Shown in pieces: positions 21,508-29,767 of a DNA stretch of 64,000 nt; within the stretch, counting starts at the first letter, position 1, and each line of letters opens with the position of its first letter. The notes beneath the pieces were generated by a model. That model did not search any database. It had not been told where the DNA came from and was given only the letters and a program-made list of their open reading frames with translations. Both the position numbers and the translations under genes were made by a program. The stretch spans positions 36,458,918 to 36,522,917 of the forward strand of contig CP136062.1 in assembly GCA_032622095.1 (NCBI GenBank). Direction: 5' to 3'. The DNA is from Siphonodentalium dalli. Lineage: Eukaryota > Mollusca > Scaphopoda > Gadilida > Siphonodentaliidae.

Positions 21508-22158
21508 TTATACTTTTGAATAAATGACAGGACCTCGGTCATTAGCTGTCAACCATTTATGGAAAATATCAGTTCTAATTCGCAAATAATTTTCTGTTCT
21601 AGGATGAAAATCTACTAAAATATATCCATGATTTATTGAAGTTGCATCTTCGTATGCTTGTTTCAAATGATCGGTTTGCATTTGATGAGCCAAAACTTTT
21701 ATTTGATTTTTATCTCGAACGCTTTGAAATAAAACCATGTAGTGTGCATTCAAACTTATAGTTCTGCTACTTTTTGATTTTTGGAACATGTTTTGAGTAA
21801 TGTAAATTATTGAACCATTTCGATGATGACCTTTTCTAGTAAACCAAAGCATTATTTTGTCTTCATCTTGTTCCCCCATCATGTCATCGAAAACAACAAG
21901 ATGAGGAAATGATTTATCTGATACAATTTCCTCATCATCGTCTGGAATACCATCGATAAACTCAACGTTATCAATTTCTTTTATACGATTGTATGTGTCT
22001 TGCCATTCTTTGTAACACCAAACTATTTTCTTTGGTGGGGTTTGGAATAAATCGTGTTTAAATTCAATAACTTTTTTAACAAATTCTGTTTTACCTGATC
22101 CACTAGGTCCGCTGATAAAGAAATTACACGGATGTTGGAAAAGTAAAGATTCTTCCAT
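21508..22158 (-). CDS. ATP: genome-packaging ATPase (FtsK/HerA, A32-like)
   Basis: A 216-aa ATPase of the FtsK/HerA-type packaging family, which pumps viral DNA into capsids. The Walker A motif is GPSGSGKT (residues 17-24) and Walker B is HLVVFDDMM (Asp91-Asp92). The following HRNGSIIYITQN segment matches the sensor strand typical of Polinton and poxvirus A32 ATPases. The length is usual and the gene intact. It starts about 33 nt downstream of the unknown 22192 gene and may overlap the next gene if that uses its longer start. Confidence 0.95.
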   Translation of the reverse strand: MEESLLFQHPCNFFISGPSGSGKTEFVKKVIEFKHDLFQTPPKKIVWCYKEWQDTYNRIKEIDNVEFIDGIPDDDEEIVSDKSFPHLVVFDDMMGEQDEDKIMLWFTRKGHHRNGSIIYITQNMFQKSKSSRTISLNAHYMVLFQSVRDKNQIKVLAHQMQTDHLKQAYEDATSINHGYILVDFHPRTENYLRIRTDIFHKWLTANDRGPVIYSKV

Positions 22159-22191
22159 GTTGTCACTTTGATGTCTAATCAGAGAGTGAAC

Positions 22192-22842
22192 TTAACGACG
22201 TGTGAATTTAGTTCTTAAAGAGAAATCTCCAAAGCTGTAAATATTTCCATACATTTCAATAATCCAATTATTATAGTCTTCTATTCTTCTGTACTTTGTT
22301 CTGTAAATATAAAAATCATCCCCCAAAATGTTTTGAATTTTTGCATGTGTTGACATTTCTTTTGTTAACAAATACCCATAGATCCTAGGAGCTGATTCAA
22401 AAGTTCCCCCAGCAAGAGGAAAATGATCTTCATACTTTGTATAATGAATATAGTCATGTTCATCAAAAGTTCCTAAATCTAAATCTAAATGGGGTTGATC
22501 ACCACCAAATATCCAAAAATCAGATATTTTTTCAATGAGAAAAAATGTTTTGAATTTAATAAATGATTCAATATATTTTTGAGAGAAATGAGAAGATATA
22601 CTTGACTCAAGATAGGCCAATCTCTGTAAACGTTCGCCGACATCACAGCATCGTAGTATTGCTTTCTTTTCTCTTTCAAACCAGACTTCTTGTAATTCCT
22701 TCTTTATCTCTGGAATAAGCGTTGACTGTGCCACCAAATATCCATAAATCTTCTCAGCAATTTCTGGAGGTACTACTCCTGCCAACATCTTGACATGAAA
22801 TGACTCAACATCTCCATCCGTATGGATATGTATGAATACCAT
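22192..22842 (-). CDS. unknown Polinton accessory protein
   Basis: A 216-aa protein from the Met at 22842 (MVFIHIHTDGDVESF). An earlier in-frame Met at 22896 would give 234 aa. Either start overlaps the end of PolB in another frame. No known domain was recognised. Two similar stretches, PPEIAEKIYGYLVAQSTLI and ESAPRIYGYLLTKEMSTH, suggest an internal duplication. Acidic and aromatic residues are frequent in the middle (LDLDLGTFDEHDYIHYTKY). It lies between polymerase and ATPase, a slot that varies among Polintons. Confidence 0.7.
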   Translation of the reverse strand: MVFIHIHTDGDVESFHVKMLAGVVPPEIAEKIYGYLVAQSTLIPEIKKELQEVWFEREKKAILRCCDVGERLQRLAYLESSISSHFSQKYIESFIKFKTFFLIEKISDFWIFGGDQPHLDLDLGTFDEHDYIHYTKYEDHFPLAGGTFESAPRIYGYLLTKEMSTHAKIQNILGDDFYIYRTKYRRIEDYNNWIIEMYGNIYSFGDFSLRTKFTRR

Positions 22843-25800
22843 TGACGAGTTTTCGTTTTGTGTACACCGATCTGAAAGTTTTGGTTTGACACTCACTAAT
22901 CAGTTGATGGTTCTTTTGTCTTTTAATTCTGGAAGGATACTCAACAACAGTTTTGAAATTTTCACGATCATTAACACATTGTACCATTGTTTCAAAATTA
23001 ACTTTTTGACTTGTGCTGTAATCAAGAGTGATACCTTTTACCTTACATTTGGTGTATCTTCTCCCATCTTTGATGTATTCATATCCGTAGTTCTTTGGCC
23101 CAAGTCCAACAAATTTGACAATCTTTGCATCTGGATGTTCGTCGCTCCATTTCCCCAATCTTCCTTCGATAGTTTTGATGTTCTTCTTTGATGGATCACT
23201 GACATACATACAGCTGTCTGTATCAAAATACAGCACTCTATCTCCAAGTCTTTTTAAAACTTTATACAATTGTAATCTTGCATACGCTGTAACAAAAGAA
23301 GCAACAACAACATTTGCTGAATGATGAGGTTCAATATTATCTAAAATATCAACATAATTTACCAGAATGAATTTGTCACCATCAAGAAGTGTAACATTTT
23401 GAACAATTATATTGTTACTAGTAAGCAATTCAAAATAACGTGATGGTTTATCCACATACTCTGTTTTTGACATAAGATTTCTTTGTGCATTCTTACCCCA
23501 TATACAATTAATCATAATTTTAGATATTTGGCGTTTTCCTGGATTCTTCTCGATGTTCTCCAATTTTATACCCTCAGCTGCATAATAATCCTGTACAAAC
23601 TTTTGCTTCTGTTCTTCTGTCTCAACACCAAATGGATAACCACTACATTCCTGTTTGATCTTTAGATGTTTGTCGATATAGGATTTGTATATTTCATCTG
23701 TCCAATCTGTCCAATGCCAAATTTGGTACACATCAAGTATTTTGTAGCCAACATCCATTGCTTTGAATAATTCTGGCGTGGTCCACACTCCGGTTATAGC
23801 TCGATCTTCTTCTGAATGGTTACATGCCTCGTTCTCATTGATGGCACAAGTGTTGCACAGAGTAAAAACCATTTTCTTGTTACAATGAATCGGTAGAACT
23901 GGAATATACAATTTCGATGGTGGTAAAATTGTACATTTAACAAGCCCCGCATAGTCTCTAATGTGTTCTTGATCGATCTGCTCTTGGCTCAAAATTTCTG
24001 GATGTCCAACAGGGTAGAATTTATATTTGTTGCAAAATGGATACAACGAACACACATCGATGAACTTGATTTCTTTTGTGGAATCTTGATCAATTTCCTC
24101 GTACAATTTGATGGCATTTGTACGTCCACCAAACAATGCTTCTCTTGGCAAAATGGGGTCTCGATGTTTGTAGAAAGATTCCATTTGTTGTTTGAATTTC
24201 ACATCCGATTTCATTCTTTCGTCGATCTGATGCTCCCAAATTGATTCAACTCTGTAACCAAGACTTTCCAGTTCATCTTTCTTCTGTTGGGTTCTTGTAT
24301 ATAATTATTCCATGGTGAGCATCGTATAGGGATTCTTGTATTGTCTGTTGTTGTAACATTTTGGACATCCATGAAACAGACATCCATTCATCTCAAAAAC
24401 TGTTCTTGTGGCTTCCTCATATCCATCGACGTAGTGTCCACCAATCTTGATTTCTCCTCCATTCAAAGCATGCTTGATTGTTATCATACGTGACAATGAT
24501 ATATGTTGAAGCCAACGTATCGCTTTCATGGAATAGTTTTTAGCACATGGGTATCCACCATCTGGAATGATTCCAATTGTTTTCTCTGGCATTGAATTCT
24601 TCGTCCATGCCAAATTGCAAACTTGCGCCAATGTTATTGACTCAATGAACGGGTCAATCTGTTCTGTTTCCAATATGTATTTCCTGAATTTTCCACATCC
24701 ACGGCGAAGAATATCCACGTCTGATTTGCAGTACTTCTCCATCTCTTCTTGGAAGTTGAATATCACGTAATTTTCTATTTTCTCATTGTACCATTCAAAG
24801 AATTTCTCTCGATTTTCCACGCTCATCATGTCTGGTTTGTAGTAATCAGAAGCCAAGTAATGTCCAATGTAATTTTGAAACTTTGGTGAATTCGCCCAAT
24901 GTGGAAAGTGTCCTTTCGCCATCTCATTCAGCTGAAAAGTTTGTGGAAACTTTGAAAGCGGCATCATCAGAAAACTCAGAGAATCAATAACTTTCACGCT
25001 GTTGCATTTTAAACTGAGAATCTTGTTTCCATTCATGATCAGTTCTGGTTTATGAATTCCACTTTGTATGAGTGCTTGAAGTAGAAACTGTGCATCGTAT
25101 CCCTGAGCATTATGTGCTATTGCAACACATCCTTTGTGATCTTGGTGGAATAACCAGTTTGTGAAGTCTGTTAAAACGTTGTCACCCTTGAATACAAATT
25201 CTCTGGAATCCGGTCCGCATGTTTCACATTTTTCTTCGATTGGTTTGCACATGCAATCTCCACAAGCGGTATGTGCAACACAGAAGTTTGGAATATGAAC
25301 ACCTGTGTCTTGTCTGCATTCAAAGTCAAAGAATACATATGGAATCTTTGCAGGTTTCTTTTCCGGTGATTCATATTTTGGAATGTAGCACCTGTGATCT
25401 GCTTCAACGATTTCTTTGCAATGTTTGCATTTCTTCAACCCCGCACATATATGTCTGCTTGATTTATTGATGAGAATTTCTTCATCACAATTGTTGCATA
25501 GTTGAACCAAATCACATATTTTTCTTTTCTGTTTTCCTTCCGTCTTCAAATGGTTGTCGAAACATGATTTACTTCTGAATGATCGTCGACACGTTCTACA
25601 CTTCACCCAATTTGTGAAATTACACTGTGTCAATGACCAGCATGCACAAACAAATCTGCATCGATGATCGCCACGCATATGGAATCCAATGTCGCAGAAT
25701 TCGCAGTAGTAGCTGGTGCCTAGAAATCCTTTGATTGATGTTATGGTGTCGAAGTGATTGTTGTTGTAGTAGATGTGTACACATTTGCTATCCGAACACA

Positions 25801-26914
25801 TTTCTGCAGGTTCAAATAGAAATCCAGCGCCAGCAAATTCATTGTGAATTTTCACAACATATTCTGGATACAATATTTCTTGAATCTTGTGGAACTCATT
25901 GATACTGCAAACTGTATCGTGTGGAATGCCAGCACGGTTGAGTAGATTTTTTGCTGCATCTGTTTGTGCTGTGTATATTGATTGTCTTATTCTTTTCCAT
26001 ATCTTTGACCAGCACGCAGATCCATCACTATCTGCCTTACACATTCCGACGACAATAGATCTTGCCATACACATAACATCATCAGCATTTTCAATCCGGA
26101 CAATACTTCTTTTTACTTTTGTCAACTTGTTCTTGTCTGCAAATGGTCCATAATGTAGTGAGTGTCGTGTACCACCTTCCGGGATATCTGTAACGAAGAT
26201 TTCGAAATTGAGTGCACCGTCATGAATTGTAAAGGCTGCATTTGATTGAACCACATTTTGAATATTATCCATGAATGTCCCACCATTCAATTCACTGGCT
26301 TTTGTGAATGGAATGAAAATGCTCATATCAAGTCCTGGATGATTTATCGTAACTCTGATTCTTGTCTTCTCATTTGCTGAACATTTCTGTTTCAATTCTT
26401 CTGTCAACTTCTCAAATATCTCTGGAATGTTTTCGATTGGATCTGTAAATTTCTCGAATTTCACACCAAATTGTCGTGATGCTGATTTAAATTTTCTGGA
26501 AAATTTCTCCGAGTTCAGCTCCATTTTGAAATATTTTGTTGGATTGAACACAACACGCTCTCTAGCCAGACTTCTCTTTCTCTTCCCACCAATTTCTCTA
26601 TTCTGTCTTCGACCGCGTCCAATCTGCCCATCACTAGAACTTTCTTCACTTTCTGCCCTATCAGTTTCCATATCGCTCTCTTCACTTTCTGCCTCATCAG
26701 TTTCCATATCGCTCTCTTCACTTTCTGCCCTATCAGTTTCCATATCGCTCTCTTCACTTTCTGCCTCATCAGTTTCCATATCGCTCTCTTCACTTTCTAC
26801 CTTATCAGTTTCCATATCGCTCTCTTCAATAACTGCAGGCCTTGGTCTTTTTCTAACAATATCTTCTTCGCTGGCGGCGTCGTCTGAAACAGGTCTTTTA
26901 ATTCTCTTAAACAT
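22805..26914 (-). pseudogene. POLB: protein-primed family B DNA polymerase, split by one in-frame stop
   Basis: The reading frame runs 1,370 codons from Met 26914 (context ACAAAAATG) and is broken only by TAA at 24305-24307 (codon 870). Residues 30-91 are five 12-aa acidic repeats (EESDMETD...). Then come an OTU-like segment (Cys282 in DVMCMARSIVV, His387 in NNNHFD) and a Cys-rich region (about 404-509). Exonuclease motifs are FDFE (Asp530, Glu532), AHNAQGYDA (about 600-608) and YCKSD (728-732). After the stop come palm motif A DVCSLYP (Asp953), motif B KIMINCIWG (about 1132-1140), motif C YFDTDS (1229-1234) and a KVKG thumb motif. The upstream part has the exonuclease and the downstream part the catalytic palm, so neither is a full enzyme. 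The stop may be a recent lesion or be read through. The family replicates linear DNA from a terminal protein at the TIRs. Confidence 0.93.
26642..26827 (-). repeat. 36-bp tandem repeats coding acidic stretch of PolB
   Basis: Five copies of a 36-bp unit near the 5' end of the polymerase gene, coding EESDMETD plus four variable residues. The repeats alternate in type (EAES and RAES), which suggests duplication of a two-unit block. Copy number may vary between element copies. Confidence 0.9.
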
Positions 26915-26982
26915 TTTTGTCTTGAGTTTTGTCAGCAAAAAATATTGCGACTGGCTTCTTCGGAGTTGAAGTGTAAAGTGTA

Positions 26983-27041
26983 GAATTACACCTGCTTTTA
27001 TAGCTTTTGCGATGAAAATGCTATAAAAGCAGATGTAATTC
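26983..27041. promoter_or_regulatory. palindromic, two-way TATA promoter
   Basis: 22-bp inverted repeats (26983-27004 and 27020-27041, one mismatch) each carry GCTATAAAAGCAG. On the - strand, TATAAAAG (26995-27002) lies about 80 nt before the PolB start, a good core-promoter distance. On the + strand, TATAAAAG (27022-27029) points towards the gene at 27349 but is about 320 nt away. It lies just outside the duplicated promoter cassette. Confidence 0.6.
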
Positions 27042-27348
27042 TGAACACAAGAAACATACTGAACATTTTTCTTCATCATTACAATTGATAACTTTACTTG
27101 GTCATCGTTTATGAACGAAGATGAATTCATATGTTAAAAAATCTTAATTAATTGCATATACTATCATGAATTTAATCTATAACATATCGAAATAGTAAAA
27201 CTAACAGATAATGCACTGTAAAGAAACACAACGCCCGGAAACATTTGTCATTTTTAATGCCAACGTGACATGTGATTTCTCTACCGCCCGCGCAATCGTG
27301 ATATATGTTCAAACACGGCCGTGAACAATTTTTATTCTGCATTCAAAG
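27042..27348 (+). promoter_or_regulatory. duplicated promoter cassette, copy 1
   Basis: About 307 bp repeated as 28653-28957 with few differences. Each copy ends directly at the ATG of an accessory gene. Conserved parts near the gene are AAACACAACG, then ACATTTGTCATTTTTAA, then CTACCGCCCGCGCAATCGTG, then ATATATG about 48 nt before the ATG and ATTCAAAGATG at the start. A shorter related block precedes the - strand accessory gene. It is probably a co-regulated promoter. Confidence 0.75.
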
Positions 27349-27537
27349 ATGTCCGAAATCCCCGAACCGTTGATGTCTATACTAAGAGGAACGATAGGGC
27401 TAACACCCCAGATAATGCGGGCCGGACACGCAAAAGAAGTAACCGCCAGTGCAAAACTGGTTATGCAAATATGCAAAAAACAACAGCGTTGGAACAAAAG
27501 CAAAAGTCTCAAAAGAAAATCGTGGCGTGAACTTTGA
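27349..27537 (+). CDS. 62-aa basic accessory protein with histone-type 3' end
   Basis: Starts in TTCAAAGATG, the same context as the other two accessory genes. The first 45 residues look helical (EPLMSILRGTIGLTPQIMRA). The last ~17 are very basic (KKQQRWNKSKSLKRKSWREL). No family was recognised; a DNA- or RNA-binding peptide is a reasonable guess. Its stop is followed after 13 nt by two histone-type stem-loops. The shared promoter, start context and 3' signal support that this short frame is a real gene. Confidence 0.65.
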   Translation: MSEIPEPLMSILRGTIGLTPQIMRAGHAKEVTASAKLVMQICKKQQRWNKSKSLKRKSWREL

Positions 27538-27550
27538 TGCCATACAAAAC

Positions 27551-27620
27551 GGCCCTTTTCAGGGCCAAAAACAAAAACGGTCCTTTTCAGGACCAAACCA
27601 ATTTTTTCAAAAAGAAAAAC
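27551..27620 (+). terminator. two tandem histone-type 3' stem-loops plus purine-rich tail
   Basis: The first stem-loop is GGCCCTTTTCAGGGCC (27551-27566) and the second GGTCCTTTTCAGGACC (27579-27594). Both have a 6-bp stem and a TTTC loop and are preceded by AAAAC. Metazoan histone mRNAs have the same form (GGYYCTTTTCAGRRCC), bound by SLBP. The second pair differs by a compensated T-A/C-G change, so the stem is selected. CAAAAAGAAAAAC at about 27608-27620 resembles the histone downstream element read by U7 snRNA. Confidence 0.8.
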
Positions 27621-27806
27621 TTTTAGCATTGCTTAAGAACTAATAATGTTCTTTGTACCCTATGTTTTGTTTTGAAAAAATCACGCCACGAATAATTTAA
27701 AACAAAATATACTTGCAAATATTTGTTGTTGAATAAAATATAAATTGAACAATCGTGTTTTTGATTTTTTCAGCAATGAAAGAGTAACCTTTTGGGAAAT
27801 GTGTGT

Positions 27807-27822
27807 GGCCCTGAAAAGGGCC
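27807..27822 (-). terminator. histone-type 3' stem-loop of the - strand accessory gene
   Basis: On the - strand, AAAAC then GGCCCTTTTCAGGGCC then ACACACA, 22 nt after the stop at 27845. This is identical in stem and loop to the signals at 27551 and 29442 but on the opposite strand, so it follows the orientation of its gene. Confidence 0.8.
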
Positions 27823-27844
27823 GTTTTAAAATTATCATCTGACT

Positions 27845-28333
27845 TTAACATCGTTTTGTGTTTTTCTTATATCTTGACATATCTTTCCCATGAGAACCAA
27901 TAGCTTTTGCGAATTCATCACTTTTCTCTGTATCTTTAGATTCTTTACAAGGAAGACGAAATCTGACTTTTGTCTCAGTAGAAGGCTTCATGATACTTTT
28001 AGGTTCTTTTTCTTTCGCCGCCAATATTTTTTCTTTTTTGATCTGTTTCTGTTCTTTCGATCTCTGAACATCATGAACCCTGATTGGTATATCTATCTCT
28101 TCTGCAACGAAACGAAGATTCACTTTTACTTCTTGATGCGTTACTTGTGTTTTCACGTCAATATCCCTGCGAAGACATCTCAGTTCATCTAAAATCGCTT
28201 TTAAAATGAGTGTATCACCACCTATAGTCATTGTCGTATTAGCTTGGCCTGTTGACTGTGGTGCCGCATATGTATTCTGTACAACAGGATTACTGTATAT
28301 CTCACTCTGAAGAAATTCTGTTAACGGATCCAT
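27845..28333 (-). CDS. 162-aa accessory protein with PP1-docking-like motifs
   Basis: The start at 28333 is chosen for its TATCAAAGATGG context, shared with the other accessory genes, and for a TATAAAAA box 44 nt upstream; an earlier Met at 28387 overlaps that box. Residues ~40-80 are helical (LILKAILDELRCLRRDID). Residues ~91-111 are Lys/Glu-rich. Residues 113-116 are SIMK and 122-125 KVRF, the order and spacing of paired SILK and RVxF motifs that dock protein phosphatase 1. The C-terminus is basic. No enzyme domain was seen. It may be a regulator of host phosphatase or a basic virion protein. Confidence 0.7.
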   Translation of the reverse strand: MDPLTEFLQSEIYSNPVVQNTYAAPQSTGQANTTMTIGGDTLILKAILDELRCLRRDIDVKTQVTHQEVKVNLRFVAEEIDIPIRVHDVQRSKEQKQIKKEKILAAKEKEPKSIMKPSTETKVRFRLPCKESKDTEKSDEFAKAIGSHGKDMSRYKKNTKRC

Positions 28334-28466
28334 CTTTGATAGCAATGCAATGTAACGTTGATCAAATTCGAAAATATTTTTATACATTTGACACGGGCGT
28401 CAATGAAATCACATGTCGCATTGACGTTAAAATTGACAAATGTTTCCTGGCGTTGTGTTTTTTCAG
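28334..28466 (-). promoter_or_regulatory. promoter cassette of the - strand accessory gene
   Basis: Read on the - strand, this contains AACACAACGCC, GGAAACATTTGTCA, TTTTAACGTCAA and GACATGTGATTTC. These match the two + strand cassettes in order and spacing. TATAAAAA (28377-28384) replaces their ATATATG at the same distance from the ATG. The upstream 28467-28650 has no clear match. Confidence 0.7.
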
Positions 28467-28652
28467 AGACGGATCAGCATTCATATTTTTCTTGATCATT
28501 ATTGCATAGCGATCAAACAAATGTTTTTTATTTCGTTAGATCATTATCTATTATTTGGTACACATGATTGATATATTTGTTACCTCGTTAGGCAAATATG
28601 GAATGTTTTTCTAGTTTTTGGTTTTGGAAATGTACATATTTTATACATAAAA

Positions 28653-28957
28653 CTGAACACAAGAAAACATACTGAACATTTTTCTTCATCATTACAATTG
28701 ATAACTTTACTTGGTCATCGTTTATGAACGAAGATGAATTCATATGTTAAAATATCTTAATTAATTGCATATACTATCATGAATTTAATCTATATCATAT
28801 CGAAATGGTGAAACTAACAGATAATGCACTGAAAAGAAACACAACGTCAGGGAGCATTTGTCATTTTTAACGTCAAAGTATTATGTGCTTTCTCTACCGC
28901 CCGCGCAATCGTGATATATGTTCAAGACGGATCTTCAGACTTATTCTACATTCAAAG
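28653..28957 (+). promoter_or_regulatory. duplicated promoter cassette, copy 2
   Basis: Second copy of the cassette at 27042-27348, in the same orientation, ending at the ATG of the OTU-like gene. It lacks the palindromic TATA part found before copy 1; the join is near 28650. ATATAT (28914-28919) lies 44 nt before the ATG. Confidence 0.75.
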
Positions 28958-29422
28958 ATGACTGCTGTAAACATAACAGATCTTGACGAGATAATGGCCG
29001 GTGGGGTATACTGTAAAGCAGTGTACGGTGAAGAAATATCGCTGTTTTGGAGGGCACTCAGCCTCGGGGTTTACGGGACGACCGATGGATGGATGATTCT
29101 GAGAGATGCGGCAGTTGACCTGTACTACGCAGAGAGTGACGAACTTGGTGCGTCGGCACAAGATTTACGGCGCACACCACTTTTGGCTGAATCAAGATTG
29201 ATGGTTGAATTAGCGGCGACTGTTATACAGCGACCTATCGTCATGTTTGATGCTACCAAAGGCGGCTACAAATCAACACCAAGATTCAAGTCATCAATAA
29301 CTCTAGTGTGGATCCCACACGTTTGCCACGAGCATTATTGTGAATGCGAAATATGGATGAGGCGAGGAGACAAATCAATTGAAGTTTTGGCGAACGAAGA
29401 AGTTCAATGTGGCGGATTCTAA
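28958..29422 (+). CDS. OTU-like protein with catalytic Cys replaced
   Basis: A 154-aa protein from the Met at 28958 (TTCAAAGATG). Residues 24-55 (GEEISLFWRALSLGVYGTTD...LRDAAVDLY) align by eye with the first block of OTU cysteine proteases (DG.CLFRA(L/I)S..LYG...H..LR). Residues 79-96 (SRLMVELAATVIQRPIVMF) match the EL.A.A..L.RPI block, and His126-Tyr127 the C-terminal (N)HY. OTU proteins remove ubiquitin. Here Ser28 stands where the nucleophilic Cys belongs, and one residue (Trp30) is extra, so it is more likely a binding module than an active protease. It shares promoter and histone-type 3' end with two neighbours. Confidence 0.68.
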   Translation: MTAVNITDLDEIMAGGVYCKAVYGEEISLFWRALSLGVYGTTDGWMILRDAAVDLYYAESDELGASAQDLRRTPLLAESRLMVELAATVIQRPIVMFDATKGGYKSTPRFKSSITLVWIPHVCHEHYCECEIWMRRGDKSIEVLANEEVQCGGF

Positions 29423-29441
29423 ACTATAACAAAAATAAAAC

Positions 29442-29483
29442 GGCCCTTTTCAGGGCCACCAAATATTCGAAAAGAAAAACTCT
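29442..29483 (+). terminator. histone-type 3' stem-loop and purine-rich element
   Basis: AAAAC, then GGCCCTTTTCAGGGCC (29442-29457), then ACCAAA, 19 nt after the stop. GAAAAGAAAAAC follows at about 29471. The ACCA after the stem and the A-rich 5' flank match the full metazoan histone mRNA 3'-end layout best of the three. Confidence 0.82.
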
Positions 29484-29536
29484 TGATTGCTAATTGATAT
29501 TTTCCAAAGTGAGATTTTCCTTTTGAAAAAAATAAT

Positions 29537-29761
29537 TCTAAGTCCATTTTCATTTTTTCGATCAGAAATGTCACATCAATGACAGGAACATCTATCCTCA
29601 GGGTGGGAACTATGGCCCAGTACCCCCCAGACATGGGCACTATGGCCCAGTACCCCCCCAGACATGGGCACTATGGCCCATAGTGCCCATGTCTGGGGGG
29701 GTACTGGGCCATAGTGCCCATGTCTGGGGGGTACTGGGCCATAGTGCCCACCATTACTACT
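29537..29761 (-). repeat. right terminal inverted repeat with shorter palindrome
   Basis: A 225-bp counterpart of the left TIR: inner unique part 29537-29602, then a palindrome of the same 30-bp units but with about 2.5 units per arm (centre near 29675), then CCATTACTACT. It is about 65 bp shorter than the left TIR because of fewer repeat units; one unit has an extra C in the C-run. Confidence 0.93.
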
Positions 29762-29767
29762 GAGGAT
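29762..29767. repeat. 6-bp target-site duplication, right copy (GAGGAT)
   Basis: Directly follows the right terminus and equals 14249-14254. Confidence 0.95.

Larger units (their letters stand above)
14255..29761 (-). mobile_element. complete Maverick/Polinton (adintovirus-type) element
   Basis: A 15,507-bp element with matching ends (AGTAGTAATGGTGGGC at the left, its reverse complement at the right), long terminal inverted repeats, a perfect 6-bp target duplication and the full Polinton gene set: PolB, packaging ATPase, integrase, protease, major and minor capsid proteins. The core genes all run on the - strand. Three accessory genes lie at the right end. It sits in the last intron of a lectin gene, with core genes antisense to the host gene. 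The only visible damage is one stop in PolB, so the insertion looks recent. Elements of this kind are either self-replicating transposons or integrated virus genomes. The capsid genes argue that a virion can form or could in the near past. Confidence 0.97.

Noticed and set aside
26427-26969. 180-aa + strand frame rich in Ser/Leu
   Set aside because: Antisense shadow of the acidic repeats at the PolB N-terminus.
27551-27594. Stem-loops read as bacterial-type terminators
   Set aside because: The element is eukaryotic, there is no U-tract after the stem, and stem and loop match the histone form instead.
28883-28957. N-terminal extension of the OTU-like protein to 28883
   Set aside because: It lies in the duplicated promoter cassette. 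The ATG at 28958 has the context shared with the other accessory genes.
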